Source: Bacillus_BD sp050389805 (lineage in GTDB: Bacteria; Bacillota; Bacilli; Bacillales; Cytobacillaceae). Taken from it: a stretch of DNA of 64,000 bases. Position numbers and translations under genes: made by a program. The DNA is taken from assembly GCF_050389805.1 (NCBI RefSeq), contig NZ_CP130945.1:4836001-4900000 (forward strand), written 5' to 3'. The notes beneath the pieces were generated by a model that was not told where the DNA came from, did not search any database, and saw nothing but the letters and a program-made list of their open reading frames with translations. Positions 9,147 to 17,238 of the stretch are shown in pieces; positions within the stretch are counted from its first letter, which is position 1; every line of letters begins with the position of its first letter.

Positions 9147-9647
9147 ATGGACTTTCAAGAACTCGCAACTCACTATTCAAAGATGATTCACTCGATTATC
9201 CATTCTTTACACATTTATAAAGATCATGATGAATTCTATCAAATTGGCTTAATTGCCCTTTGGAATGCCAGTGAAAATTTTGATGAAACGAAAGCTCAAT
9301 TTAGCACTTATGCCTATCACTTTATCAAAGGACGAATGCTCACCCACCTGAAAAAAGAGAAGAAACAGGAGGATGCTAGTACAACGATGTCTGAAGAGGA
9401 TTGGCTGCAATTGGGCTATCATGATTGTTTTCTTGAGAAAGAAACCTTGCTGAGCCACTTCTATCATTTAACTGAAAAAGAAGAACAATGGGTTATGCTA
9501 CGTTATTATGAAGGACTAAGCAACAAAGAAATAGCGGATCGTCTTGGTTTGAAGGTGACCACCGTTCGTGCCTGTGAACGGCGAGCGATGAGCAAAGTAA
9601 TGAAAGAAAGACATGCCTTAGTGGCAGAGGAAGGAAAACTTTTATAA
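9147..9647 (+). CDS. Small sigma-70-family RNA polymerase sigma factor
   Basis: The 166-residue protein has a region-2-like N-terminus (FYQIGLIALWNASENFDETKAQFSTYAYHFIKGRM, the DNA-melting helix pattern). It also has a C-terminal region 4 helix-turn-helix (LTEKEEQWVMLRYYEGLSNKEIADRLGLKVTTVRA). The spacer is short and region 1 is absent, as in Bacillus alternative or ECF-like factors. The ATG at 9147 follows AAGGCG; a GTG at 9120 is a less likely start. It heads a run of DUF1659, DUF2922 and YvrJ genes, a set that recurs together in Bacillaceae. What it switches on is unknown. Confidence 0.85.
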   Translation: MDFQELATHYSKMIHSIIHSLHIYKDHDEFYQIGLIALWNASENFDETKAQFSTYAYHFIKGRMLTHLKKEKKQEDASTTMSEEDWLQLGYHDCFLEKETLLSHFYHLTEKEEQWVMLRYYEGLSNKEIADRLGLKVTTVRACERRAMSKVMKERHALVAEEGKLL

Positions 9648-9717
9648 AAAAATCAAACTCATGGTGCGTATTGACCCCCTTTCTCTATATAACAATGATG
9701 AAAGGAGAGGATGAAAG

Positions 9718-9933
9718 ATGGCATTATTAATGACGAAGGATTCAAAGCTGCGTGTGATTTTTGAAATTGGAACAAGTGAGGAAGGAAAACCGATTTTCAA
9801 AACAAAATCGTATGCCAATGTTGTAGAAGGTGCAACTCCTGACCAGCTGTATCAGGCGGCACAGGCGCTTGCTTCCCTATCTAACTACCCGATGAGCAAC
9901 GTTCAGCAAAGCGAACTACATGAAATTCTATAA
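9718..9933 (+). CDS. DUF1659 family small protein
   Basis: The 71-residue cytosolic protein matches the DUF1659 family, with an internal KTKSYANVVEGATPDQLYQAAQALASL segment. The start has a strong GAAAGGAGAGG site. It lies 70 bases downstream of the sigma-factor gene and ahead of DUF2922 and YvrJ, suggesting one operon. The function of the family is not known. The dense, compact make-up fits a small structural or adaptor protein. Confidence 0.8.
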   Translation: MALLMTKDSKLRVIFEIGTSEEGKPIFKTKSYANVVEGATPDQLYQAAQALASLSNYPMSNVQQSELHEIL

Positions 9934-10068
9934 CTCTATTCAGTTTAGTACCGAAAGCTTACGAAGGACAGAAGCTACCACCTCTATAAACGGTAAGCTG
10001 ATCTCGTACAATTAACCATTCACCCGTTTCAGAACCCGGTTGAATGAAGTTAAGACTTCAGCGGATGC

Positions 10069-10104
10069 CCCAGATTTAATCAAGCGAGCTCGATAAAATC
10101 TGGG
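10069..10104. repeat. Imperfect palindrome between DUF1659 and DUF2922 genes
   Basis: CCCAGATTT pairs with AAATCTGGG around a GCGAGCTCG centre. The flanking bases (ACTTCAGCGGATGCC upstream, GGCGCA downstream) resemble a dispersed intergenic repeat of Bacillus genomes. It interrupts the small operon and may be a processing or attenuation site. Confidence 0.55.
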
Positions 10105-10161
10105 CGCAAATACACCAAGGCGCATTTGATTTTTATATTTTACTAAGAAAGGATGAATAGA

Positions 10162-10380
10162 ATGGCTAAAACCATTGAATTGCATTTTACTAGTAATCTT
10201 GGAAAAGTAGTTAAATTATCGGTTGAAAATCCAATCGAACCCATTGATCCCGTTAAAGTGAAACAAGCGATGGACTCTATTGTGGCTGCGAATGTCTTTG
10301 GTGGAAAACAAGGAACTTTAGTGAGCCCGAAAGAAGCTCGTCTTGTTGAACATAATGTCACTGAATATGAATTAATCTAA
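10162..10380 (+). CDS. DUF2922 family small protein
   Basis: The 72-residue protein matches DUF2922 (MAKTIELHFTSNLGKVVKLSV...IDPVKVKQAMDSIVAANVF). The second ATG is chosen because AAAGGATGAATAGA places the ribosome-binding site correctly for it. It is cytosolic and follows DUF1659 in the sigma-factor cluster. DUF1659 and DUF2922 proteins are usually found side by side; their role is unknown. Confidence 0.8.
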   Translation: MAKTIELHFTSNLGKVVKLSVENPIEPIDPVKVKQAMDSIVAANVFGGKQGTLVSPKEARLVEHNVTEYELI

Positions 10381-10448
10381 CGTGAATGCTTATGAGGCTG
10401 CTCTCCCTTTGAGCAGTCTCTTTCTCAAATGAACGGGAGGTGTTGTGA

Positions 10449-10586
10449 TTGGATCAAGTGGTTCCTTTTATCAGTGAGGTCGGGTTTCCAATTGCCGTCA
10501 CGCTTTATTTGCTTTATCGAATTGAAGCAAAACTAGACGTTGTCGTGCAATCGATTCAAGATTTGCCAAAACGCATAAAGGAATAG
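10449..10586 (+). CDS. YvrJ family small membrane protein
   Basis: A 45-residue protein, MDQVVPFISEVGFPIAVTLY followed by LLYRIEAKLDVVVQSIQDL, starts at TTG 10449 behind a GGAGG site. It has one hydrophobic segment ahead of an amphipathic helix, the YvrJ family pattern. In B. subtilis yvrJ lies beside the sigO/rsoA genes, so its place at the end of this sigma-factor cluster is meaningful. It probably sits in the membrane; its activity is unknown. Confidence 0.8.
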   Translation: MDQVVPFISEVGFPIAVTLYLLYRIEAKLDVVVQSIQDLPKRIKE

Positions 10587-10611
10587 CCATATCCCATGAT
10601 AAGCAATCTAT

Positions 10612-10641
10612 CCAGTAAGCCTACTTACTGGGTATTTTTTT
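10612..10641 (+). terminator. Terminator of sigma-factor/YvrJ operon
   Basis: CCAGTAAG-CCTA-CTTACTGG forms an eight-pair stem directly followed by GTATTTTTTT, a standard intrinsic terminator closing the plus-strand cluster. Confidence 0.9.
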
Positions 10642-10700
10642 GCAAGGCTGTATGACACTTGAATGATTACATACAGCCAGAAGGAATGTTGATGTGCTTT

Positions 10701-11192
10701 TTAAACAAAAACAGTATCTGATTCATCTAAGCTTGTATTTGTCAATGAAGTGTGATGTTGGTTAGAGTTGAGTTTTAGATGTAAATCTGTGAAAAGAGCA
10801 TCTATATATGGATAGACAAAATTTGAAGAAATACAATCGACAAAAATATATTGATAGACCTGAGCCCCTTTTTGACCTTTCAATTCTGAACGATAGCGTT
10901 TGTATTTTTCGATAACAGAATCTAATCCTAATGGCGATATTAGCTCATAGTTAAAAACAAGCGATACTCCTATGATTTCATTTTCAGATCCAGGTTGTTT
11001 CCCACTTATATATTGGACTTCTGCTACTGGGCGAGTTAACCTCGATTCATGGCCATCTCCTTCATCAAAAAAATAAGAAACACTTTCCGCCCTACTAGGT
11101 TCCAGTTCCCCCACATGCGTAACAAATTTCAATTCATCTAACCTGTTACATAGCTCCCTAAATAACTCTTTTCCATCCGGTTCCATGATCAT
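10701..11192 (-). CDS. Hypothetical protein, 163 residues
   Basis: I do not recognise this family. The ATG at 11192 is chosen because AGGAG lies eight bases upstream; an earlier start at 11258 has no such site. The protein begins MIMEPDGKELFRELC, has no signal peptide or membrane helix, and has a central KYKRYRSELKGQKGAQVYQYIFVDC strand-rich part and a polar Ser/Thr-rich tail. It is probably soluble. It stands alone between the sigma-factor operon and a repeat-rich gap. Confidence 0.65.
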   Translation of the reverse strand: MIMEPDGKELFRELCNRLDELKFVTHVGELEPSRAESVSYFFDEGDGHESRLTRPVAEVQYISGKQPGSENEIIGVSLVFNYELISPLGLDSVIEKYKRYRSELKGQKGAQVYQYIFVDCISSNFVYPYIDALFTDLHLKLNSNQHHTSLTNTSLDESDTVFV

Positions 11193-11434
11193 AAAATCAT
11201 CTCCTATTAAAATTGTAAGTTGAATGCAAGCGTTTTCATTGAGGAGGACATTTTTCATATGCAGAGTCTAGTCGCTATCCTGTCCATTATATCTTAATGA
11301 TATCACTTTTTGAAAACTGATAATCATGACAATTTAGTGAATTATAGATGATATTTTATTAGACAAGATGGGGTTGACTAGATTCCAGAGACCTTTTTTT
11401 AAAAAAACTGTGTTAAAGATTCATGTTTTGGACT

Positions 11435-11520
11435 CCTGTTGATTGTAGTGGAAGTCACACATACTCCTGCGGTTAACCAAGGAAAGCGAAGTACCTAAAA
11501 CAGAGATCAACAATAACAAG
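11435..11520. repeat. Degenerate Bacillus dispersed repeat
   Basis: CTGTTGATTGTAGTGGAAG at one end and GAGATCAACAA at the other frame an ACTCCTGCGG...GGAAAGCGAAG core. This is the pattern of a repeat scattered through Bacillus intergenic regions. The GTTGAT/ATCAAC ends are inverted to each other. Nothing else is evident in the gap 11193-11756 apart from AT-rich DNA and a T-run near 11393. Confidence 0.5.
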
Positions 11521-11756
11521 ATCTAAAAAATTTCCGCTTAAAACTTATCTTCAAAATGTACCAGCATTTCACAGCAAAATGCCCATTTTGATAAGGGATT
11601 TTCCCTATTTTTCTCCTTATGCGTGGAGAAACCACGTTTTTCTATAGATTATGACGATGAATAGTCGTTCTATTTTACAAGGAAAAAGCTGTGAAATATG
11701 GAATTACTAGACACAGGGAAAAAAACACCCTATCTTTTCGGAAAGGTAGTGATAGT

Positions 11757-12053
11757 ATGTTTTACATCATTTTACAACCAAAGGTTCTCAGCAATTCCCA
11801 AGCTTCCGGTGAAGGTGAGGCGAGGGAGACCGTCCGAAAGGTTCTTGCTATACATCGAGTGAAGGTGATGACGATGTTTGGCATGAGCGAAAAAGAAAAA
11901 GGAGTGTCCAGTAAGCTAGAGTTGCTGGCTGAGCAGATTGCCAAGCAAGGAAAACGCGTGTCTAGCTTAATCCGAATTCAATTGGAGGACATCAAAGGAA
12001 GAGTACGAGCCCAATCCCCTGCGGCCTTACAATTTATTGGTCCGGGTGATTAA
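11757..12053 (+). CDS. Hypothetical protein, 98 residues
   Basis: No family recognised. The ATG at 11757 follows GGAAAGGTAGTGATAGT, a fair ribosome-binding site; a longer form from 11691 is possible but less supported. The protein has a hydrophobic start (MFYIILQPK) then a charged, helical body (EKEKGVSSKLELLAEQIAKQGKRVSSLIRIQLEDIKGRV). It is probably soluble. It is followed by an unusual long open stretch without a start codon. Confidence 0.5.
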   Translation: MFYIILQPKVLSNSQASGEGEARETVRKVLAIHRVKVMTMFGMSEKEKGVSSKLELLAEQIAKQGKRVSSLIRIQLEDIKGRVRAQSPAALQFIGPGD

Positions 12054-12072
12054 GAATAAACTCTAAATCGAA

Positions 12073-12372
12073 AGGTGGTGGAAAACGAAAAAATATACGT
12101 CAATTCATCCAACTAAAAATAAAATAAATCGTTGCACCCTAAAATATATATTCCTGCAGCCGCCTTCTGCAGATAAAAAGCGTTCCTTCGGCATCGAGGA
12201 GCGCTCATTACTGGGAGACGTACATAATCATTTAGATCGGCAACTTAATATAGAGTCATACATAGACTGGCAGATTCCTAATTTTTGGCAGGTGCCTGGC
12301 ACCACCCATATTTTTCCAAGGGGTCGATTACCTTTCTATTGTAGGGGTTGCACCATTTTCCAATTTTTGTAA
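12073..12372 (+). pseudogene. Open frame of ~99 codons lacking a usable start, possible decayed gene
   Basis: From 12073 to the TAA at 12370 there is an uninterrupted frame (AGG TGG TGG AAA ACG ...) with no ATG, GTG or TTG in its first 70 codons. It includes IFLQPPSADKKRSFGIEERS and then WQIPNFWQVPG. It runs through one GGTGCC repeat, and its stop lies at the edge of a second, antisense to the floT 3' end. It may be a remnant, a gene using a rare start, or chance. Confidence 0.25.
12285..12306. repeat. GGTGCCTGGCACC repeat copy
   Basis: The GGTGCCTGGCACC core (12291-12303) lies just downstream of the floT stop. It has lost the extended arms and keeps only the central palindrome. Confidence 0.75.
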
Positions 12373-13827
12373 GGTGCCAGGCACCCCATTTTGCATATCA
12401 CTTTTTACCCCTGTTCTGGTATAGGATTTGATGAGTTCAGCGATGTCGATGCCGGTCATTTCTTTTAGGGGTTCTTGCATGTCGACCATAGTTTTGGTGA
12501 TGCTTTTTCCAAAGGATGGGACACCCTGCCCGTTTCCAGAATCAATGATTTTAACAGATTCGATATTGTTAAGCGGCTGCGCAATTTTTTCTGCAAATAT
12601 TGGCAGCATTTCGATTAATTTCTCGGTGATGATCACCTCGCCGTGTTTTTCCATGGCTTCTGCTAGTAGTTTACGAGCTTCGGCTTCAGCAATCCCGCTT
12701 TCACGAATGACATCCGCTTCAGCTTTACCGCGTTGACGGATGACTTCTGCTTCTGCAGACCCTTCTTCCCTGCGAATTCTCGCTTTGGCTTCCCCATCGA
12801 TCTCTGATTTTCGCGCTTGGGCCTCTGCTTTACGGGTCGTTTCATAGTACTCTGCATCCGCTTTTGCTTTCCGAACTTTACTTTCTTCTTCCTCTAATTT
12901 AACAGCACGTTCTCTTTCTAAAAATTGAAGCGTTAACTCTTCTTCCTTGATTTCCTTTGCTAATTTCGCTTTTTCCAGTTCATATGATTGTTCAGACTTT
13001 GCCCGCGCCCGCTCGGTTTCTTCTTTAAATGCTGCGTCTTTGATGTCCTTTTCTTTTTTCGACTCAGCGACAGAGATTTGGCGCTTGTATTCTTCTTCTT
13101 TGGCTTCTTGCTCCATTTTTGCGCGGTGAATTCTCGTTTCCCGCTCACTATCGGCCTCCGCAATTTCAGCTAACTTGCGCACCTCTGCGATTCGCGGTCG
13201 TCCTAAATTTTCAAGATAGCCATTTTCTTCATCGGCATCTCGTAAATCCGTGAGTCCTAATGATGTAATTTTGAAGCCCATTAAATCAAGCTGCTTTTGT
13301 GCTACTTCTTGGACATCATAATTAAATTTCTCACGGTCACTATTGATGTCCTCAACCGTCATTTTTGATAGAATCGCTCGAAGGTTACTTCCAAGCACTT
13401 CAATAATTTCTGCTTCAATTTCGTCTTGTTTTTTCCCTAAAAATTGCTCCGCATAGTTAGCGATTCCATTCAGGGTATCTGCTACCTTTACCATCGCGAC
13501 GGCGTCAGCGACAATCGGCACTCCGCCATGAGTGTAAACTCTTGGTGTCGATAGCTTCAGTTGAAACGAGGTTAAGTTGACTGGAGTCGAGGTTTGAAAT
13601 CTTCTTAGCCGGTAGCCTCCCCCACGGATAATTTTCATCGAACGCCCTTCCTGATCGGTGAAAATATTCGTTTCTTTCTCTGGATCGCCTAGCTTCGGAC
13701 CTGTGATAATGAGCGCTTCGTTCGATTTCGCCGTTCGATAGCGAATACGCACCCAAAAGTAATACACGACACCTCCAAGAGCTGCCAAAATAAGAATTGG
13801 AATAAAAATCATAAGTGCACCTAGCAT
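12328..13827 (-). CDS. floT: Flotillin
   Basis: FloT (YuaG) organises functional membrane microdomains. The 499-residue protein has an N-terminal hydrophobic anchor (about residues 3-25) and an SPFH/band-7 domain to about residue 190. A long coiled coil rich in Glu/Lys/Ala follows (about 200-390), with EA repeats such as AEADVIRESGIAEAEA, then the flotillin C-terminus with MVDMQEPLKEMTGIDIAELI. The start at 13827 has a GGGGGG site. In B. subtilis it follows the NfeD-like gene yuaF, but no NfeD gene is next to it here. Its last ~20 codons run through a GGTGCC repeat, giving a non-conserved tail with VPGT. Confidence 0.95.
   Translation of the reverse strand: MLGALMIFIPILILAALGGVVYYFWVRIRYRTAKSNEALIITGPKLGDPEKETNIFTDQEGRSMKIIRGGGYRLRRFQTSTPVNLTSFQLKLSTPRVYTHGGVPIVADAVAMVKVADTLNGIANYAEQFLGKKQDEIEAEIIEVLGSNLRAILSKMTVEDINSDREKFNYDVQEVAQKQLDLMGFKITSLGLTDLRDADEENGYLENLGRPRIAEVRKLAEIAEADSERETRIHRAKMEQEAKEEEYKRQISVAESKKEKDIKDAAFKEETERARAKSEQSYELEKAKLAKEIKEEELTLQFLERERAVKLEEEESKVRKAKADAEYYETTRKAEAQARKSEIDGEAKARIRREEGSAEAEVIRQRGKAEADVIRESGIAEAEARKLLAEAMEKHGEVIITEKLIEMLPIFAEKIAQPLNNIESVKIIDSGNGQGVPSFGKSITKTMVDMQEPLKEMTGIDIAELIKSYTRTGVKSDMQNGVPGTLQKLENGATPTIER
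12361..12387. repeat. GGTGCC repeat inside the floT 3' coding end
   Basis: The palindrome GGTGCCAGGCACC at 12373-12385 lies inside the floT reading frame, about 15 codons before its stop. This is the only copy of the family in the window that lies wholly within a coding sequence. Confidence 0.8.
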
Positions 13828-14046
13828 TCTCTTCCCCCCTAAGGATTTATTTATATAACCTACATAGTAGGATGAAACCTAAAATGGAGAATCATAAATT
13901 GATAGACTGAGAATGAAATCTGGATGAATGATGGGATAAATGGAGGAAAAAATAGAGGTAGGGATTCAATCTTGATATCCACAAATCATGCACACCAAAC
14001 CATTATATATACTATTACGAATTAAATAACAGATGGTTTCAAAAAC

Positions 14047-14091
14047 TTTACAGGCACCTTCCATAAACTGGAAGGTGCCTGTCACCTGTAA
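14047..14091. repeat. GGTGCC palindrome (REP-like)
   Basis: TTTACAGGCACCTTCCA and TGGAAGGTGCCTGTCACC face each other across a short TAAAC loop, 40 bases downstream of the msmX-like gene. As a stable stem at the 3' end it may terminate that transcript. The gap 13828-14131 holds no gene that I can support. Confidence 0.8.
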
Positions 14092-14131
14092 ATAATTGGA
14101 TGCAACAATGAGAACCGTCCCCCTGTTGCGC

Positions 14132-15226
14132 TTAACGGATTCTTCGTTCTGTTTTTTTGTCAAAGAAATGTATTTTATTATAATCAAGTGCGAGTTCGAT
14201 GGTGTCTCCTTGTTTGACATATGATCGGGAGTCCATGCGGATAATTAGATTCTGACCTTCGAATGTTGAATAGACCATTGTTTCAGCACCTGTTAATTCA
14301 GCAACGTCTACATGGAGTGTAAATGTTTCTTTAATAAGATTGATAAGTCCTTTTTCAGCATAGAAATCTTCTGGTCTCACCCCTAGAATCATGTCCTTGC
14401 CCACATATCCTTGATCTCGAAGCATTTTCATTTTTCCATCTGGGATTGTAATCCCCTTTTGTCCGATCATGAACTTTCCATCTTCCAATTTACCGTTCAA
14501 AAAATTCATTGACGGGGACCCAATAAAGCTTCCAACAAAGCGATTTTCAGGATGGTCGTATACGTCTTTAGGAGAACCTATTTGCTGAATGACGCCATCT
14601 TTCATTACAACAATTCGAGTAGCCATAGTCATCGCTTCTGTCTGGTCATGGGTAACATAAATGGTCGTTGTCCCCAAAGTTTGATGCAACTTAACAATCT
14701 CAGCGCGCATTTGTACACGAAGTTGAGCGTCTAAATTGGATAACGGTTCATCCATTAAGAATACCTTTGCGTCCCTAACAATTGCACGCCCCAAAGCTAC
14801 ACGTTGACGTTGACCACCTGATAGGGCTTTCGGTTTCCGATTTAAATAATCTTCTAATCCCAAAATGTTAGCAGCTTCATTCACGCGTCGGTCGATCTCA
14901 TCTTTTGAATATTTACGGAGCTTTAAAGAAAATGCCATATTATCATAAACGGTCATATGTGGGTATAAAGCATAGTTTTGAAAAACCATAGCAATATCAC
15001 GGTCTTTAGAAGGTACACCGTTTACTCGTTTTTCATCGATGTATAAATCCCCTTTTGAAATTTTCTCGAGCCCTGCAATCATTCTAAGTGTGGTTGATTT
15101 TCCACAACCTGAAGGACCAACAAATACAATAAATTCCTTATCTTGTATATGAAGATTAAAGTCTTTTACAGCAGTCACATTATTATCATATACTTTATAA
15201 ACATGTTCTAACTTTAATTCTGCCAT
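14132..15226 (-). CDS. ABC transporter ATPase, MsmX/UgpC family
   Basis: This is the ATPase that powers carbohydrate ABC importers of the CUT1 class. In Bacillus one such protein (MsmX) serves several sugar systems. The 364-residue protein has Walker A GPSGCGKST (37-45), signature LSGGQRQRVALGR, Walker B MDEPLSNLDA, and a C-terminal OB-type regulatory domain (about 235-364, GVRPEDFY). The ATG at 15226 follows GGGGGTGG; longer starts are less likely. No sugar permease or binding protein is adjacent, which fits a shared ATPase encoded apart from its partners. Confidence 0.9.
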   Translation of the reverse strand: MAELKLEHVYKVYDNNVTAVKDFNLHIQDKEFIVFVGPSGCGKSTTLRMIAGLEKISKGDLYIDEKRVNGVPSKDRDIAMVFQNYALYPHMTVYDNMAFSLKLRKYSKDEIDRRVNEAANILGLEDYLNRKPKALSGGQRQRVALGRAIVRDAKVFLMDEPLSNLDAQLRVQMRAEIVKLHQTLGTTTIYVTHDQTEAMTMATRIVVMKDGVIQQIGSPKDVYDHPENRFVGSFIGSPSMNFLNGKLEDGKFMIGQKGITIPDGKMKMLRDQGYVGKDMILGVRPEDFYAEKGLINLIKETFTLHVDVAELTGAETMVYSTFEGQNLIIRMDSRSYVKQGDTIELALDYNKIHFFDKKTERRIR

Positions 15227-15330
15227 GATGCCACCCCCAATACCCAATACCCATAACTACGCATGTAAGTATTTATACTTTCTTAACCCTGTCTGGTATT
15301 TGAATCATTAAAAAAATCTTTTATGTAGGT

Positions 15331-15383
15331 TGTCAAAAAAAGAAGCTCGTCTGTTTAGGCTGTCAGTCATTTAGCGGACGAGA
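15331..15383. promoter_or_regulatory. Possible msmX promoter element and adjacent dyad
   Basis: On the minus strand TTGACA (15331-15336) is followed 17 bases later by a TTTTAA stretch, a weak SigA-like promoter for the ATPase gene. Next to it, CTCGTCTG and CGGACGAG (about 15346-15383) form an inverted repeat that could be an operator or terminator. The rest of 15227-15554 shows nothing else. Confidence 0.35.
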
Positions 15384-15554
15384 TAGACAGTTAGTGCACT
15401 TTTATAGTCTTGAAGAATAATTACTTTGTTATAAAAATATCAATATCTATTCGATAAAAGAATCCTAGTATTCTTACACAAAAATCATCGCTTGAAAAAC
15501 ACGATTCATCATAATAAAAATCATAGCACACACTTTAATCCAATGTAAATTTAA

Positions 15555-15597
15555 GGGTGACAGGCACCTTCCAGTTTCTGGAAGGTGCCTGTCACCC
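15555..15597. repeat. GGTGCC palindrome (REP-like)
   Basis: A 43-base perfect palindrome: GGGTGACAGGCACCTTCCAG, TTT loop, then its exact complement. It lies 17 bases past the thymidine kinase stop and probably serves as its terminator. A second short CACCCACTTTGTCACCCACT direct repeat follows it. Confidence 0.9.
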
Positions 15598-15613
15598 ACT
15601 TTGTCACCCACTT

Positions 15614-16186
15614 TTATAGTGGTGGATTTTGATGGTGTTTTCTACATACGGGATAGTAGGAGTCATTTCCGCCAATTTGGATCTGCGCTCCTTCTCGGAC
15701 CGGTTGATTGTTTTCGTCAACACGCAATGCCATGATCGCCTTTTTCTCACAAAACCAACAGATCGTCTTCATTTCTTCGATTTTATCTGCATACAACAGC
15801 ATGTATTTACTGCCCTCAAATAAGTTATTCTGAAAATCATTTTTCAACCCGAAACCCATGACTGGTATATGTAATTCATCCACAATTTTAGCCATTTGAA
15901 AAACATGCTCTTTTAACACAAATTGAACCTCATCTACCAAGATACAGCTCAATTTTATAGGGGAATCCTTTACGATTTGAAAAAGATTGGTGTCCTCATC
16001 AATCGGAATGGCCTCCCTCTTCAGCCCTACTCTTGAAGACACCCAGCCAACCCCATCTCGGTCATCGATCGCTGGTGTAAAAAGCAAAACATGTTTATTT
16101 TGTTCCTCATAATTGTGGGCCACCTTAATTATTTCAATTGATTTTCCCGAATTCATTGCACCATATTTGAAAAATAGTTGAGCCAT
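15614..16186 (-). CDS. tdk: Thymidine kinase
   Basis: Tdk phosphorylates thymidine to dTMP in the salvage pathway. The 190-residue protein has the type II layout: P-loop GAMNSGKS (residues 9-16), Walker-B-like DEVQF with the catalytic Glu in the lasso region, and zinc ligands CWFC and CRKH in the C-terminal half. The ATG at 16186 (MAQLFFKYG) is chosen because the AAAAAGGGG site is nine bases upstream. It is monocistronic and cytosolic. Confidence 0.93.
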   Translation of the reverse strand: MAQLFFKYGAMNSGKSIEIIKVAHNYEEQNKHVLLFTPAIDDRDGVGWVSSRVGLKREAIPIDEDTNLFQIVKDSPIKLSCILVDEVQFVLKEHVFQMAKIVDELHIPVMGFGLKNDFQNNLFEGSKYMLLYADKIEEMKTICWFCEKKAIMALRVDENNQPVREGAQIQIGGNDSYYPVCRKHHQNPPL

Positions 16187-16367
16187 ATCCATTAACCCCT
16201 TTTTAAACATTATATTAAAAGAATATACCATAATGGGATCGGTCACTCCTACCTTATTCGTCCACCTTTTTTATAAGAAACGCCTCTATCCGTTTATCAG
16301 CCTGCATGAATTTTTAACCAGAGGAAAAGATAGACAAGACCTTATTTTACGAGGAAAGGGGATTTTC

Positions 16368-16640
16368 ATGAACAAAAAGTGGATACGGATATTAACAGGG
16401 TTGTTCTTAACTGCCCTTATTTCCACAGGATGTATCAATGACGATACACCGCCTCCGCCACCAGGTGATGGACAAGAGGATAATCAAGAAGACACCGAAG
16501 AAGAGCAACCAGCCGTCAAAGAACCTACCGAAAAAGCAGAAGACCTCCTCGATGACGGCAGCGTGATCACTGAAGAAGAAAAACAACGGGACCGCGAAAT
16601 GGAAGAAAAAACCGAACAATCGTTAGAAAATCAAGAATAA
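16368..16640 (+). CDS. Small acidic lipoprotein
   Basis: A 90-residue protein has a basic start (MNKKWIR), a hydrophobic stretch, and a lipobox LISTGC, so it should be a lipoprotein on the outer face of the membrane. The mature part is very acidic and rich in Glu, Asp, Gln and Pro (PPPPPGDG, then EE/DD runs), probably disordered. The start is behind AGGAAAGGGGA. The family is not recognised. It is divergent from tdk and ends at a GGTGCC repeat. Confidence 0.75.
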   Translation: MNKKWIRILTGLFLTALISTGCINDDTPPPPPGDGQEDNQEDTEEEQPAVKEPTEKAEDLLDDGSVITEEEKQRDREMEEKTEQSLENQE

Positions 16641-16645
16641 AGTTG

Positions 16646-16672
16646 GGTGCCAGGCACCATCCATAATTTGGG
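16646..16672. repeat. GGTGCCAGGCACC repeat copy
   Basis: The core GGTGCCAGGCACC (16646-16658) lies six bases after the lipoprotein stop and is followed by a degenerate CATCCATAATTTGG arm. Confidence 0.75.
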
Positions 16673-16706
16673 AATTAACCAAATGTAGATGGGCCTCAGT
16701 ACCTGC

Positions 16707-17114
16707 TTACCTTCTACTAGAGTGCTTCTCCCCTAATCGAGTTGCCCAGCTTTCACACCAAAACGCATCATAGGGAGTTAGGTTAAATCCTTTTGCCCGC
16801 TTATAATTTCGATAATGGTAGCGAATAGCCGACGGTATATGAATGAGGAATGGCATTAATACACCTAGCATCATATTTTGAAATCCATGTCCGTATTCGT
16901 GGCGTTTTAAGGTAAGAGTCGCATCCTTTTGAACGAAGAAAAACCCTCCAAAGTTCACACCACCCCAATTCCTGCCAACCTCAAAGTATACCGCATGACA
17001 GAATCTTCGAGGCTTATACCCTTTACAAATCAATAGAAAAGCTACACCTGCACCGATTATATTGATGGGGATTCCCCAAGTTAACTGAACGAGCCAATAA
17101 AGAAATGTACGCAT
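16707..17114 (-). CDS. Small membrane protein with an HEYGH (HExxH) motif
   Basis: No named family recognised. The 135-residue protein has an N-terminal hydrophobic segment (about 5-30), a metallopeptidase-like RHEYGHGFQNMMLG (His72 region), a second hydrophobic stretch (LMPFLIHIPSAI), and near the C-terminus FWCESWATRLGE. An HExxH motif followed by a distant conserved Glu/Ala-rich helix is a zincin pattern, so a membrane-bound zinc peptidase-like fold is plausible but unproven. The start follows GAGG. No partner gene is adjacent. Confidence 0.6.
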   Translation of the reverse strand: MRTFLYWLVQLTWGIPINIIGAGVAFLLICKGYKPRRFCHAVYFEVGRNWGGVNFGGFFFVQKDATLTLKRHEYGHGFQNMMLGVLMPFLIHIPSAIRYHYRNYKRAKGFNLTPYDAFWCESWATRLGEKHSSRR

Positions 17115-17190
17115 GACGTGATCCTCACTATATGGGTACGTTACATTTTAGCACCCAATTATATTAAATGTATTATAGCCCTTAAAAACT

Positions 17191-17223
17191 CAAAAAGCAC
17201 AATGAGCGATACCCATCGTGCTT
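17191..17223 (-). terminator. Terminator downstream of tatA
   Basis: AAGCAC-G-ATG and CAT-T-GTGCTT form a hairpin followed on the minus strand by TTTTTGAG, about 15 bases after the tatA stop. Confidence 0.75.
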
Positions 17224-17238
17224 ATTCTATCGATTATC

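Noticed and set aside
12428..13173. Serine- and alanine-rich frames antisense to floT
   Set aside because: They mirror the Glu/Lys/Ala coiled coil of FloT and have no ribosome-binding sites.
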